DNA of 7,572 bases, taken from assembly GCA_012728505.1 (NCBI GenBank), contig JAAYEY010000257.1:1-7572 (forward strand). The letters run 5' to 3'. The first letter of the stretch is position 1. Each line of letters starts with the position of its first letter. The position numbers and the translations under genes were made by a program. Below the pieces are notes generated by a model. The model ran no database searches and was not told the origin of the DNA. It worked only from the letters and a program-made list of their open reading frames with translations. This document shows, one piece after another, positions 1 to 5,427 of the stretch. The stretch is from Synergistaceae bacterium. Its GTDB lineage: Bacteria > Synergistota > Synergistia > Synergistales > Synergistaceae.

Positions 1-101
1 AGTCCCAAACGAACCTTGCCCTTTATTGGGAAAGCTATGAACGCGGCTACGAGAATCACGATCAGAATCAGACTCAGCCGCCATTTGTCTTTTTTTATCA
101 T
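1..101 (-). CDS. secD: Protein translocase subunit SecD, N-terminal fragment (cut by window edge)
   Basis: Only the first 33 complete codons are present; the gene continues past the left edge. The peptide starts MIKKDKWRLSL, runs through one hydrophobic segment (about residues 8-25) and continues PIKGKVRLG, which matches the known SecD start: a short basic cytoplasmic tail, the first membrane helix, then the (L)GLDLxGG region that lies just outside the window. SecD works with SecF beside SecYEG, using ion-motive force to help pull secreted proteins across the membrane. The ATG is preceded by AAGGAGG at 112-118 with 10 bases between, so the start is secure. The neighbour upstream is yajC, the usual partner, 92 bp away with a hairpin between. 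The call rests on a short fragment plus yajC-secD gene order. Confidence 0.85.
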   Translation of the reverse strand, partial: MIKKDKWRLSLILIVILVAAFIAFPIKGKVRLG

Positions 102-120
102 AGAAAAAGCGCCTCCTTGC

Positions 121-157
121 AAAGAAAACGGAGTGGACATCTTAGATGTCCTCTCCG
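121..157 (-). terminator. Terminator-like hairpin between yajC and secD
   Basis: Read on the minus strand, CGGAG and GGACATC pair with GATGTCC and CTCCG around a 3-base loop (arms 129-141 and 145-157). That gives 12 pairs interrupted by one A-A mismatch. The 3' arm is followed directly by TTTTCTTT (128-121). This is the form of a Rho-independent terminator for yajC transcripts. It sits inside what is normally a single yajC-secD-secF transcript and touches the secD ribosome-binding site, so it may be leaky, act as an attenuator, or stabilise a processed yajC 3' end. There is no T-run after the hairpin on the plus strand, so it points one way only. Confidence 0.7.
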
Positions 158-193
158 TATAAACACACCACTTACTTCAATTGAGACTAAAAT

Positions 194-604
194 CTAGGCC
201 TCTTCCTTAACTGTATCTTCTGCTGCTTCAACTTCTACAACTTCAGCTTCATTTACAAACTCTTCAGCTGTATCGGTCGGTGCATCAGTCTTTTTGAGCT
301 TCTTTTTTTTCGGTTTTGAGTCCATTCCGCCGTCTGTTTTTTTCATAGAGACAGAGCTCTTAAGTATCCTTGCCTTAATTCCCTCGTCAAGTTCAATAAT
401 ATAGCTGTCATCAAGAATTTCTCTTACTATTCCAAAGAAACCGCCTGCTGTTATTATTGTCGAATTTCTGCTTATGCTTGCAAGCATTTCCTCATGCGCC
501 TTCTGTTTTTTCTTCTGCGGACGAATGATCATAAAATAAAAAATTGCCGCAAACATCCCTAAAGGAAGCATCATGCCTACAAGTCCGCCTTGCTGACCAA
601 ACAA
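194..604 (-). CDS. yajC: Sec translocon accessory protein YajC
   Basis: This 136-residue protein has the YajC layout. A short N-terminus is followed by one membrane helix (about residues 8-27), then the basic motif IIRPQKKKQK (26-35) and a small cytoplasmic domain with TAGGFFGIV (52-60), equivalent to the family's TAGG-(I/F)-x-G-x-V. YajC associates with SecD-SecF at the inner membrane; its exact biochemical role is unclear. The start codon is TTG (604-602): GAGGGGG lies 7 bases upstream, and the only ATG further upstream runs into a stop at once. The protein is longer than the roughly 110 residues of the E. coli protein because of a C-terminal tail, Lys-rich at 97-105 and then strongly acidic at 107-136. 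This charge-split tail is low-complexity and probably disordered. secD follows on the same strand. Confidence 0.93.
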   Translation of the reverse strand: MFGQQGGLVGMMLPLGMFAAIFYFMIIRPQKKKQKAHEEMLASISRNSTIITAGGFFGIVREILDDSYIIELDEGIKARILKSSVSMKKTDGGMDSKPKKKKLKKTDAPTDTAEEFVNEAEVVEVEAAEDTVKEEA

Positions 605-611
605 ATTAATT

Positions 612-618
612 CCCCCTC
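612..618 (-). promoter_or_regulatory. Ribosome-binding site fixing the yajC TTG start
   Basis: GAGGGGG on the minus strand ends 7 bases before the TTG. It is the usual AGGAGG with the central A replaced by G, which still pairs with the 16S tail through one G-U wobble. The ATG overlapping its 5' end meets an in-frame TAA within five codons, which excludes it as the yajC start. Confidence 0.65.
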
Positions 619-679
619 ATTTTATGGTTTATTTTTATAAGACCGTATCTTTTTATTTCGGTCAAAAGTAACGCTGGCT

Positions 680-708
680 ATTTTAACATGACTTAAGCTC
701 TTTGTGTA
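680..708 (-). promoter_or_regulatory. Candidate promoter for yajC-secD
   Basis: On the minus strand TACACA (708-703, 4 of 6 to TTGACA) and TAAAAT (685-680, 5 of 6 to TATAAT) are separated by 17 bases, in the AT-rich gap between rex and yajC. A competing candidate closer to yajC is TTGACC (665-660) with TATAAA (639-634), but its 20-base spacer is too long for a good sigma70 site. No convincing terminator follows rex, so yajC could also be read through from rex. Confidence 0.3.
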
Positions 709-720
709 ATAAAATAAAAG

Positions 721-1353
721 CTAGCTCTTCTTTTCTCTCTCTTTAAGGAAAAAGAGAAGCTTTTCCAGCTCAACAAATATGTCCACCCTGTAAAAAAGCA
801 TCCTCTCAGGGACAACCACCGTTGCGGGAGTAAATGCAAGGATCCCCTTAAGAGATGGAGACTGAACTGCTTTATCGACACAGCTCTGAGCAACTGAAGC
901 AGGAACAGCAAGTATGAGCACCTCAATATCTCGTTCCTCCATAACCCTAGCTATTTCATCTACATGCCAGCAGTGGACTCCCATTATCTTCTTCCCGACT
1001 TTTTCAGGGTCTACGTCAAAAAGAGCGTCTACTTCAAATTTATAGCTCTGAAATGACGCATGTCCCATAAGGGCTGTACCTAGGTTACCAACACCTGCGA
1101 GTGCTACTTTCCAAACCTTAGGAGAAGAGAGTATATTCTCTATATGCAGGCAGAGGCGATTAACATGATAGCCGACACCTCTTTTACCTATTTCACCAAA
1201 ATATGAGAGATCCTTGCGCACCTGGCTTGCTTTTATTCCCAGAATCTCACCTATTTGAAGAGACGATACTACCTTACGTTCTTCTTCCTTCATCTGGATA
1301 AGCAACCGATAATACTGTATAAGTCTTTCGACAGTCGGTTCTGCCACCTTCAT
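721..1353 (-). CDS. rex: Redox-sensing transcriptional repressor Rex
   Basis: This 210-residue protein matches Rex end to end. Residues 1-75 form the winged-helix DNA-binding domain, with the family signature SQVRKDLSYFGEIGKRGVGY at 43-62. A Rossmann NAD(H)-binding domain follows, with GVGNLG at 87-92 and FDVDPEKVG at 112-120, then the VPA loop near 150-152 and a C-terminal helix (about 188-204) of the kind swapped between subunits of the dimer. Rex represses fermentation and respiration genes when NADH/NAD+ is low and leaves DNA when NADH binds. The frame stays open back to a TTG at 1389, but that codon has no Shine-Dalgarno sequence and adds 12 residues unlike the family. The ATG at 1353 has AGGGGGT 7 bases upstream and gives the typical start, MKVAEPTVERL. 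The common ILNFAP segment reads ILAFTPA here (171-177), a mild divergence. No clear Rex operator is visible beside the gene. Confidence 0.95.
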   Translation of the reverse strand: MKVAEPTVERLIQYYRLLIQMKEEERKVVSSLQIGEILGIKASQVRKDLSYFGEIGKRGVGYHVNRLCLHIENILSSPKVWKVALAGVGNLGTALMGHASFQSYKFEVDALFDVDPEKVGKKIMGVHCWHVDEIARVMEERDIEVLILAVPASVAQSCVDKAVQSPSLKGILAFTPATVVVPERMLFYRVDIFVELEKLLFFLKEREKKS

Positions 1354-1360
1354 ACAATGC

Positions 1361-1367
1361 ACCCCCT
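1361..1367 (-). promoter_or_regulatory. Ribosome-binding site that decides the rex start
   Basis: AGGGGGT on the minus strand stands 7 bases before the ATG at 1353. It equals AGGAGGT with one A-to-G change tolerated by wobble pairing. The alternative TTG at 1389 has only AT-rich sequence upstream. Confidence 0.7.
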
Positions 1368-1481
1368 GGATATTTACCGATCGAAACAATTTATAAAGAT
1401 ATCAAACTATCAACCGTTTTTAAGGGTTAATTGGTCGCCTTTTTACGCTTGATCACAGAATGTGGGCAAACGTTGAAGATC

Positions 1482-1510
1482 CTTATATAACAGTCTTTTT
1501 ATAATGCCAA
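1482..1510 (-). promoter_or_regulatory. Strong candidate sigma70-type promoter for rex
   Basis: On the minus strand TTGGCA (1510-1505, 5 of 6 to consensus) and TATAAG (1487-1482, 5 of 6) are exactly 17 bases apart. Transcription would start near 1475, giving an untranslated leader of about 120 bases before the rex ATG. I saw no strong hairpin or known riboswitch in that leader. The site lies just downstream of the S4 gene stop, so rex can be expressed on its own. Confidence 0.6.
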
Positions 1511-1530
1511 CTCGACCCTGATAATGTTGT

Positions 1531-1803
1531 TTACCAGGGACGTTCTTCCCTATCGACTTTTTTATCTTCAAGCAACTCGTATGCAACTATTTTCTTTTTA
1601 ATTTGTGCCTCATCAGATATCAGTACTTTGACAGAAACTACCCTACTTGGGTAAGCGACCTCAATGATATCTCCGACCTTCACTTCGGCAGCCGATTTGC
1701 AGTTTTTTTTGTTGATTCTGACAGCACCAATCTCTATCATATCCTGTGCAAGCGTCCTACGTTTTATAAGCCTCGTAAGCTTAAGAAATTTGTCCAGTCT
1801 CAA
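1531..1803 (-). CDS. Small S4-domain RNA-binding protein, RqcP/YabO/Hsp15-like
   Basis: This 90-residue protein begins MRLDKFLKLTRLIKRRTLAQ, the start of the S4 RNA-binding fold. It continues through GAVRINKKNCKSAAEVKVGD (26-45), the usual second half of the domain, in which the partner strand precedes a VKVGD turn. Length and sequence resemble YabO/RqcP, which binds ribosomal 50S-peptidyl-tRNA complexes with RqcH, and the related heat-shock protein Hsp15. Which function applies here cannot be told from sequence alone. The chosen start is TTG at 1803-1801, preceded by GGTGATC, which pairs with the 16S tail. The frame is open to another TTG at 1863, but the extra 20 residues are hydrophobic, unlike the family, and overlap a good promoter. 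The C-terminus (79-90) is short and charged. The gene sits alone between rpoD and rex. Confidence 0.85.
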   Translation of the reverse strand: MRLDKFLKLTRLIKRRTLAQDMIEIGAVRINKKNCKSAAEVKVGDIIEVAYPSRVVSVKVLISDEAQIKKKIVAYELLEDKKVDREERPW

Positions 1804-1808
1804 GAAAC

Positions 1809-1815
1809 GATCACC
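1809..1815 (-). promoter_or_regulatory. Ribosome-binding site that decides the S4 gene start
   Basis: GGTGATC on the minus strand can form seven consecutive pairs with GATCACC at the 3' end of 16S rRNA, five bases before the TTG at 1803. It uses the GGTGATC half of the anti-Shine-Dalgarno region rather than the usual GGAGG half. Its position supports the 90-residue protein over the 110-residue reading. Confidence 0.55.
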
Positions 1816-1834
1816 ATCCCAATAGGCCCCAGAA

Positions 1835-1863
1835 AGTATAATCCATATCAACCCTTTGTGCAA
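1835..1863 (-). promoter_or_regulatory. Candidate promoter for the S4-domain gene
   Basis: On the minus strand TTGCAC (1863-1858, with the TTG core kept) and TATACT (1840-1835, 5 of 6) are 17 bases apart. Transcription would begin about 25 bases before the TTG start at 1803, leaving just enough room for its ribosome-binding site. Because the promoter lies inside the longer open frame, it argues independently for the shorter protein. The upstream sequence to about 1960 is very AT-rich and could act as an UP element. Confidence 0.45.
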
Positions 1864-2010
1864 TAATTATCAAACTTTTCACTTTTTATAATTATTAGCA
1901 CTATGGCTTTAATAATGACATTACAACTTGTCTATATTAAATTTTATTTAAAGAATGGATCCGTGCACTTGATATAGAGTATTTCGTTTTTTAACTGACG
2001 TCCGTTTACT

Positions 2011-3582
2011 CTATTCAAGGAAATCCTTTAGTTTTTTGCTCCTGCTAGGGTGACGTAGTTTTCTTAGAGCTTTGGCCTCTATTTGACGAATCCTTTCTCG
2101 CGTAACTCCGAAACGTCTACCCACCTCTTCCAAAGTGTGTGCATGGCCGTCTTCAAGACCAAATCTAAGCCTCAAGACTTCACATTCACGTTCAGTCAGG
2201 TCGTCAAGCATTTCATCAAGTTGTTCTCTAAGTATTTGGCTTGCTGCAGCCTCTTCAGGGCTTGGAAGATCTTTATCCTCAAGGAAATCTCCAAGCTGGC
2301 TGTCTTCTTCTTCACCTATAGGAGTTTCAAGCGAAACAGGTTCTTGAGCTATCCTCTGTATCTCTTCTACCCTATCTGAAGCTATCTCCATCTCGGCCGC
2401 TATTTCCTCGGCAGCTGGTTCTCTTCCCAATCTTTGGACAAGTTGCCTTGATACTCTTATCAGCTTGTTAATTGTCTCAACCATGTGGACAGGTATACGT
2501 ATAGTTCTTGCTTGGTCTGCTATTGCTCTCGTTATAGCCTGTCTTATCCACCAGGTAGCATATGTGCTGAACTTATATCCCTTACGGTAATCAAACTTCT
2601 CTACTGCTCTTATAAGACCAAGGTTCCCCTCTTGGATAAGATCCAAGAAAAGCATTCCTCTGCCTATGTATTTCTTTGCAATGCTTACGACAAGTCTGAG
2701 GTTTGCTTCAACGAGCTGATCCTTAGACGTCATGTATCCTGCCTCGACTCCCTTTGCAAGCGAGACTTCATCTGCTGATGTAAGGAGAGGAATTTTTCCA
2801 ATCTCACGAAGGTACATTCTGACTGGGTCAGAGAGAGGAAGGTCTTCCAGAGCACCCATCTCTTCGTTGTGTACGTTCGTAGGTTGCAGATGTTCACCCT
2901 CTGATGGATCGACTTTTTTCTTCGGTTCGTCTACCACATCCACTCCAAGCTCCATCAGATTCATATACAGACTGTCAAGAATATCGGGCGTTATGAGGTC
3001 TTTGGGCATGTGTTTCTCAATATCTTCATAGGTTACAAAGCCCTTCTCCCTTCCTTCGTGGAGAAGGTCCCTCACGTTGTCTATATAGGCAGTATAATCT
3101 GCAGGGTCGACCTCTTCGTCGCCCCCATTTTTTACAGCTTCAATTTCAGCGATCTCTTCATCTTCAGAAGCGGACTTAGAATCATCCTCCAAATCAATGT
3201 CCTCAGGAGTTTCAAGTAATTCATCCTCTATTACTGAAGAATCACATATATCGGCACTTTCAGGATCTGAAAGATCGTTCAGGTCAGTCGAGCTATCCCC
3301 GTTTATTTTCTCCTCATTTTCATCAATGAGTTTCGGTGCTTTTTTAGATGCAACGATTTTTACAGCAGTTGCCTTTTTGGTCGGCTCTGTTTTTTTAGTT
3401 GGTTCTGCCTTTTTGGTTGTCTCAGTCTTTTTAGAAGCAACAGTTTTTACAACATCTGTTTTTTTAGTTGTTTCTGCCTTTTTGGCCGGCTCAGTCTTTT
3501 TAGATACAGTTGGTTCAGACTTTTTCGTCAGTTCAGTTTTTTCAGTCGGTTCGGTTTCTTTAATCGGTTCTGTCTTTTTCAT
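2011..3582 (-). CDS. rpoD: Primary RNA polymerase sigma factor RpoD (sigma70/SigA)
   Basis: This 523-residue group 1 sigma factor directs core RNA polymerase to housekeeping promoters. Residues 1-83 are a Lys/Thr/Glu/Pro repeat tail and 98-160 are acidic. Region 1.1 follows at about 163-218, and region 1.2 at 248-283 ([11 protein letters not shown]). Region 2 lies at 288-360, with the core-binding [17 protein letters not shown] and the -10 element helix [14 protein letters not shown] (341-354, including Q348 and T351). Region 3 spans 361-415, and the region 3.2 finger 417-436 ([20 protein letters not shown]). Region 4.2 ends the protein with the -35 helix [18 protein letters not shown] (493-510). 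The large insert of E. coli sigma70 after region 1.2 is absent. The ATG overlaps the dnaG stop as ATGA, with AGGAGGT inside the last dnaG codons, so translation is probably coupled to primase. No strong terminator follows the gene. The unusual part is the repeat tail, described separately. Confidence 0.97.
   Translation of the reverse strand: MKKTEPIKETEPTEKTELTKKSEPTVSKKTEPAKKAETTKKTDVVKTVASKKTETTKKAEPTKKTEPTKKATAVKIVASKKAPKLIDENEEKINGDSSTDLNDLSDPESADICDSSVIEDELLETPEDIDLEDDSKSASEDEEIAEIEAVKNGGDEEVDPADYTAYIDNVRDLLHEGREKGFVTYEDIEKHMPKDLITPDILDSLYMNLMELGVDVVDEPKKKVDPSEGEHLQPTNVHNEEMGALEDLPLSDPVRMYLREIGKIPLLTSADEVSLAKGVEAGYMTSKDQLVEANLRLVVSIAKKYIGRGMLFLDLIQEGNLGLIRAVEKFDYRKGYKFSTYATWWIRQAITRAIADQARTIRIPVHMVETINKLIRVSRQLVQRLGREPAAEEIAAEMEIASDRVEEIQRIAQEPVSLETPIGEEEDSQLGDFLEDKDLPSPEEAAASQILREQLDEMLDDLTERECEVLRLRFGLEDGHAHTLEEVGRRFGVTRERIRQIEAKALRKLRHPSRSKKLKDFLE
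3334..3582 (-). repeat. Coding repeat: KKTEPT-type hexapeptide tail of RpoD
   Basis: The first 83 codons of rpoD encode imperfect hexapeptides of the form K-K-(T/A)-E-(P/T)-(T/A), about 18 bp each. Over these lies a larger duplication: residues 27-50 and 50-79 both read SKKTE...KKAE...TKKT and end in V-K-(T/I)-V-A-S. The stretch is rich in A-runs on the coding strand, including two runs of seven A (3390-3396 and 3459-3465). Such DNA is prone to copy-number change. The peptide is highly basic and probably disordered, and resembles in composition the Lys-rich tails of histone H1-like proteins. Confidence 0.85.
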
Positions 3583-5330
3583 GCCCCGAATTTACCTCCT
3601 TTTAGAATTCTTGTCAGCTTTAGATGTTCCTCGAATTCAGACTCTGTAGCTATACCTTTTTTAAGCTTAATATTGAGAGATTCAGCTCTTTCTTCGATAC
3701 ACCTTCTCCTAATTGTTTCCGCGATAATGTCCGCCTTGTCGGCATCGATACCCTCTCTCGCAATTATTCCGTTGCCCTTGGCGATTAATTCGAATGATTT
3801 TATCTCTCCAAGCTGCCTCCATCGTTCTTCAAGCTGCTGAGGCGTCTCTCCCGACAAAAGCGCAGATACTATATTCTGCAGTATTTCATCTTTTACAAAA
3901 GGAACCACGTATTCAGGGGAGAACCTAGATCTAAGTTCGTCGTTCCCCCACAGCATGCTGCAAAACATACATTCCAGATCGTCGGCGTTACTACAGGAGT
4001 TTCCTTCGGATTCAATTTCGAAATTAACAAAATCATCCTCCGGCAGTCTCTTAGATCTGGCATCACGAATGTCTAGACGACTTGTTTCTATCTCTCTCTT
4101 CAGCTCATGGGGAAATACACCCATTTGCTGCGATATCTTTTCAATATGCGGAGCAACATCGAATGTAGATAGCGAGGCCAATCCTATAAACAAATCGTTC
4201 CGAGCAGCAAGAGATTTTTCCGGTATCTCCATATCAGCCTTTCTGAGCATGGCATGATATAGGGGTAGCGGCATAGCATTATCTATTGCTTTTGCAAATG
4301 ATTGTGGACCATTACTTTGCAAAAGGACATCATCCGGATCTTTGGCTTCTGTCAGTATGACTATTTTAACTGAAACTCCCTGTTTCTGTAGCGTATACAT
4401 ACCCCTAAGCGCAGCTTCCTGCCCTGCGCTGTCAGAATCATAACAGATATAGCAAAGACCTGCCATTCTTTTGATCAAAATAGCCTGGTCTTCTGTCAAC
4501 GATGTTCCCAGCGAAGCCACTGTATTCGTATATCCTGCAAGATGGCACCTTATCGCATCCATGTAACCTTCAACCAGAATAGCGTGTCCTTTTTCCCTTA
4601 TCTGCATCTTCGCTTTGTTCATTAGGTAGAGGTTGTTTCGTTTGTTAAAAAGCGTGCTTTCCGGACTGTTTAAATATTTTGCGCCCTCGCCATCCAGTAT
4701 CCGCCCACCAAACCCAATAACGCGGTCTGTTGCACTGTAAATAGGGAATATAACCCGACCGCGAAACCTGTCATATGTATTCTTCGTCCCTTGCGCCGCA
4801 AGACCGCTCTCAACTATCTGTTCTTCTGTAAAACCTAGATCACGGAGATGCCTGAAAAGCGAATCCCATGAGGAAGGAGCCCAGCCGAGTTCGAACCTTA
4901 TCATGTCATCTTTTGTTATATTCCGTCTTGCAAAATAGGCTCTAGCCGCTTCTCCTGATTTATCATGAAGCGACCGAGTGAAGAAGTCTAGAGCATGCTT
5001 CATAATGCCTGTCTTTAATAAAGCCCTGGGACCATCCTTGGAAAACCCCTGAAGCTTTACACCTGCTCTTTCCGCAAGTCTTTCCAAGGCTTCTTTGAAA
5101 TCTAAGTTTTCAATTTCCATTATAAATGTGTATATATCCCCACCCTTGCCACAGCCAAAACAGTGAAATGTCTGCCTTTCAGGTGAGACGCTAAAGGAGG
5201 GAGTTTTTTCATTGTGGAAAGGGCATTTACCCCAGTAGGTCTGGCCGCTTTTCCGCAGGACGACATAATCACCTATAACCTCGGCAATATCAAGCCTTGA
5301 TTTGATTTCTCTGACATCATCGCTGGCCAT
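3579..5330 (-). CDS. dnaG: DNA primase DnaG
   Basis: This 583-residue, full-length primase makes RNA primers for replication. The N-terminal zinc domain (about 4-97) has the CHC2 set: C36 and H39 in CPFH, then C57 and C60 in CFGC. The polymerase core follows, with [12 protein letters not shown] (186-197), GFGGR (206-210) and KYLNSPE (218-224). The Toprim metal site has E254 in LVEGYMDAI and the acidic pair D298/D300 in YDSDSAG. The last 130 or so residues (about 445-583) are the divergent helicase-interaction region; they align least well by eye but keep the expected length. The ATG has GGAGGTGA immediately upstream (5334-5341). The last codons carry the rpoD ribosome-binding site, and the stop overlaps the rpoD start. 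A strong hairpin lies between this gene and hppA, with no good promoter after it. Confidence 0.97.
   Translation of the reverse strand: MASDDVREIKSRLDIAEVIGDYVVLRKSGQTYWGKCPFHNEKTPSFSVSPERQTFHCFGCGKGGDIYTFIMEIENLDFKEALERLAERAGVKLQGFSKDGPRALLKTGIMKHALDFFTRSLHDKSGEAARAYFARRNITKDDMIRFELGWAPSSWDSLFRHLRDLGFTEEQIVESGLAAQGTKNTYDRFRGRVIFPIYSATDRVIGFGGRILDGEGAKYLNSPESTLFNKRNNLYLMNKAKMQIREKGHAILVEGYMDAIRCHLAGYTNTVASLGTSLTEDQAILIKRMAGLCYICYDSDSAGQEAALRGMYTLQKQGVSVKIVILTEAKDPDDVLLQSNGPQSFAKAIDNAMPLPLYHAMLRKADMEIPEKSLAARNDLFIGLASLSTFDVAPHIEKISQQMGVFPHELKREIETSRLDIRDARSKRLPEDDFVNFEIESEGNSCSNADDLECMFCSMLWGNDELRSRFSPEYVVPFVKDEILQNIVSALLSGETPQQLEERWRQLGEIKSFELIAKGNGIIAREGIDADKADIIAETIRRRCIEERAESLNIKLKKGIATESEFEEHLKLTRILKGGKFGA
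3594..3600 (-). promoter_or_regulatory. rpoD ribosome-binding site inside the dnaG 3' end
   Basis: AGGAGGT on the minus strand is embedded in the Lys-Gly-Gly codons near the end of dnaG, 11 bases before the rpoD ATG. Together with the ATGA stop-start overlap at 3579-3582 this is the usual layout for translational coupling of primase and sigma factor. Confidence 0.8.
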
Positions 5331-5344
5331 GGCTCACCTCCGGT

Positions 5345-5382
5345 AAAAAAGAAAATCAGAGGGAGAGTAAAACTCTCCCTCT
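5345..5382 (-). terminator. Strong intrinsic terminator-like hairpin between hppA and dnaG
   Basis: On the minus strand AGAGGGAGAGT pairs perfectly with ACTCTCCCTCT (arms 5382-5372 and 5368-5358), giving 11 pairs around a TTT loop. GATTTTCTTTTTT follows. This is a textbook Rho-independent terminator at the end of hppA. The T-run stops four bases before the dnaG ribosome-binding site, so no promoter fits after it. dnaG must be reached by read-through or from a start at or before the hairpin. Confidence 0.85.
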
Positions 5383-5427
5383 AAACGATAATAAAATGTT
5401 TAGGAAAAAAAGTTTAAACTACGTTGA

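Noticed and set aside
700..720. Rex-operator-like half site TTTGTGTAAT downstream of rex
   Set aside because: Only the left half (TTGTG) fits; the matching TTCACAA or TTAACAA half is absent.
1354..1389. Upstream TTG start for rex adding 12 residues
   Set aside because: No Shine-Dalgarno sequence precedes it, and the extra residues do not resemble Rex. The ATG at 1353 has a good site.
1804..2010. Possible RNA gene or rpoD terminator in the AT-rich gap after rpoD
   Set aside because: No tRNA cloverleaf or stable GC hairpin with a T-run was found. The GGATCC and GTGCAC palindromes side by side near 1958-1969 look like chance.
3334..3582. Possible CRISPR-like or satellite repeat
   Set aside because: The units are imperfect, contiguous and in frame with rpoD. 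There are no spacers, so this is a protein repeat.
3197..3649. Plus-strand open frame rich in Ser, Phe and Val opposite the rpoD start
   Set aside because: Its repeats are the reverse complement of the RpoD KKTEPT repeats. No ribosome-binding site or independent coding signal was seen.
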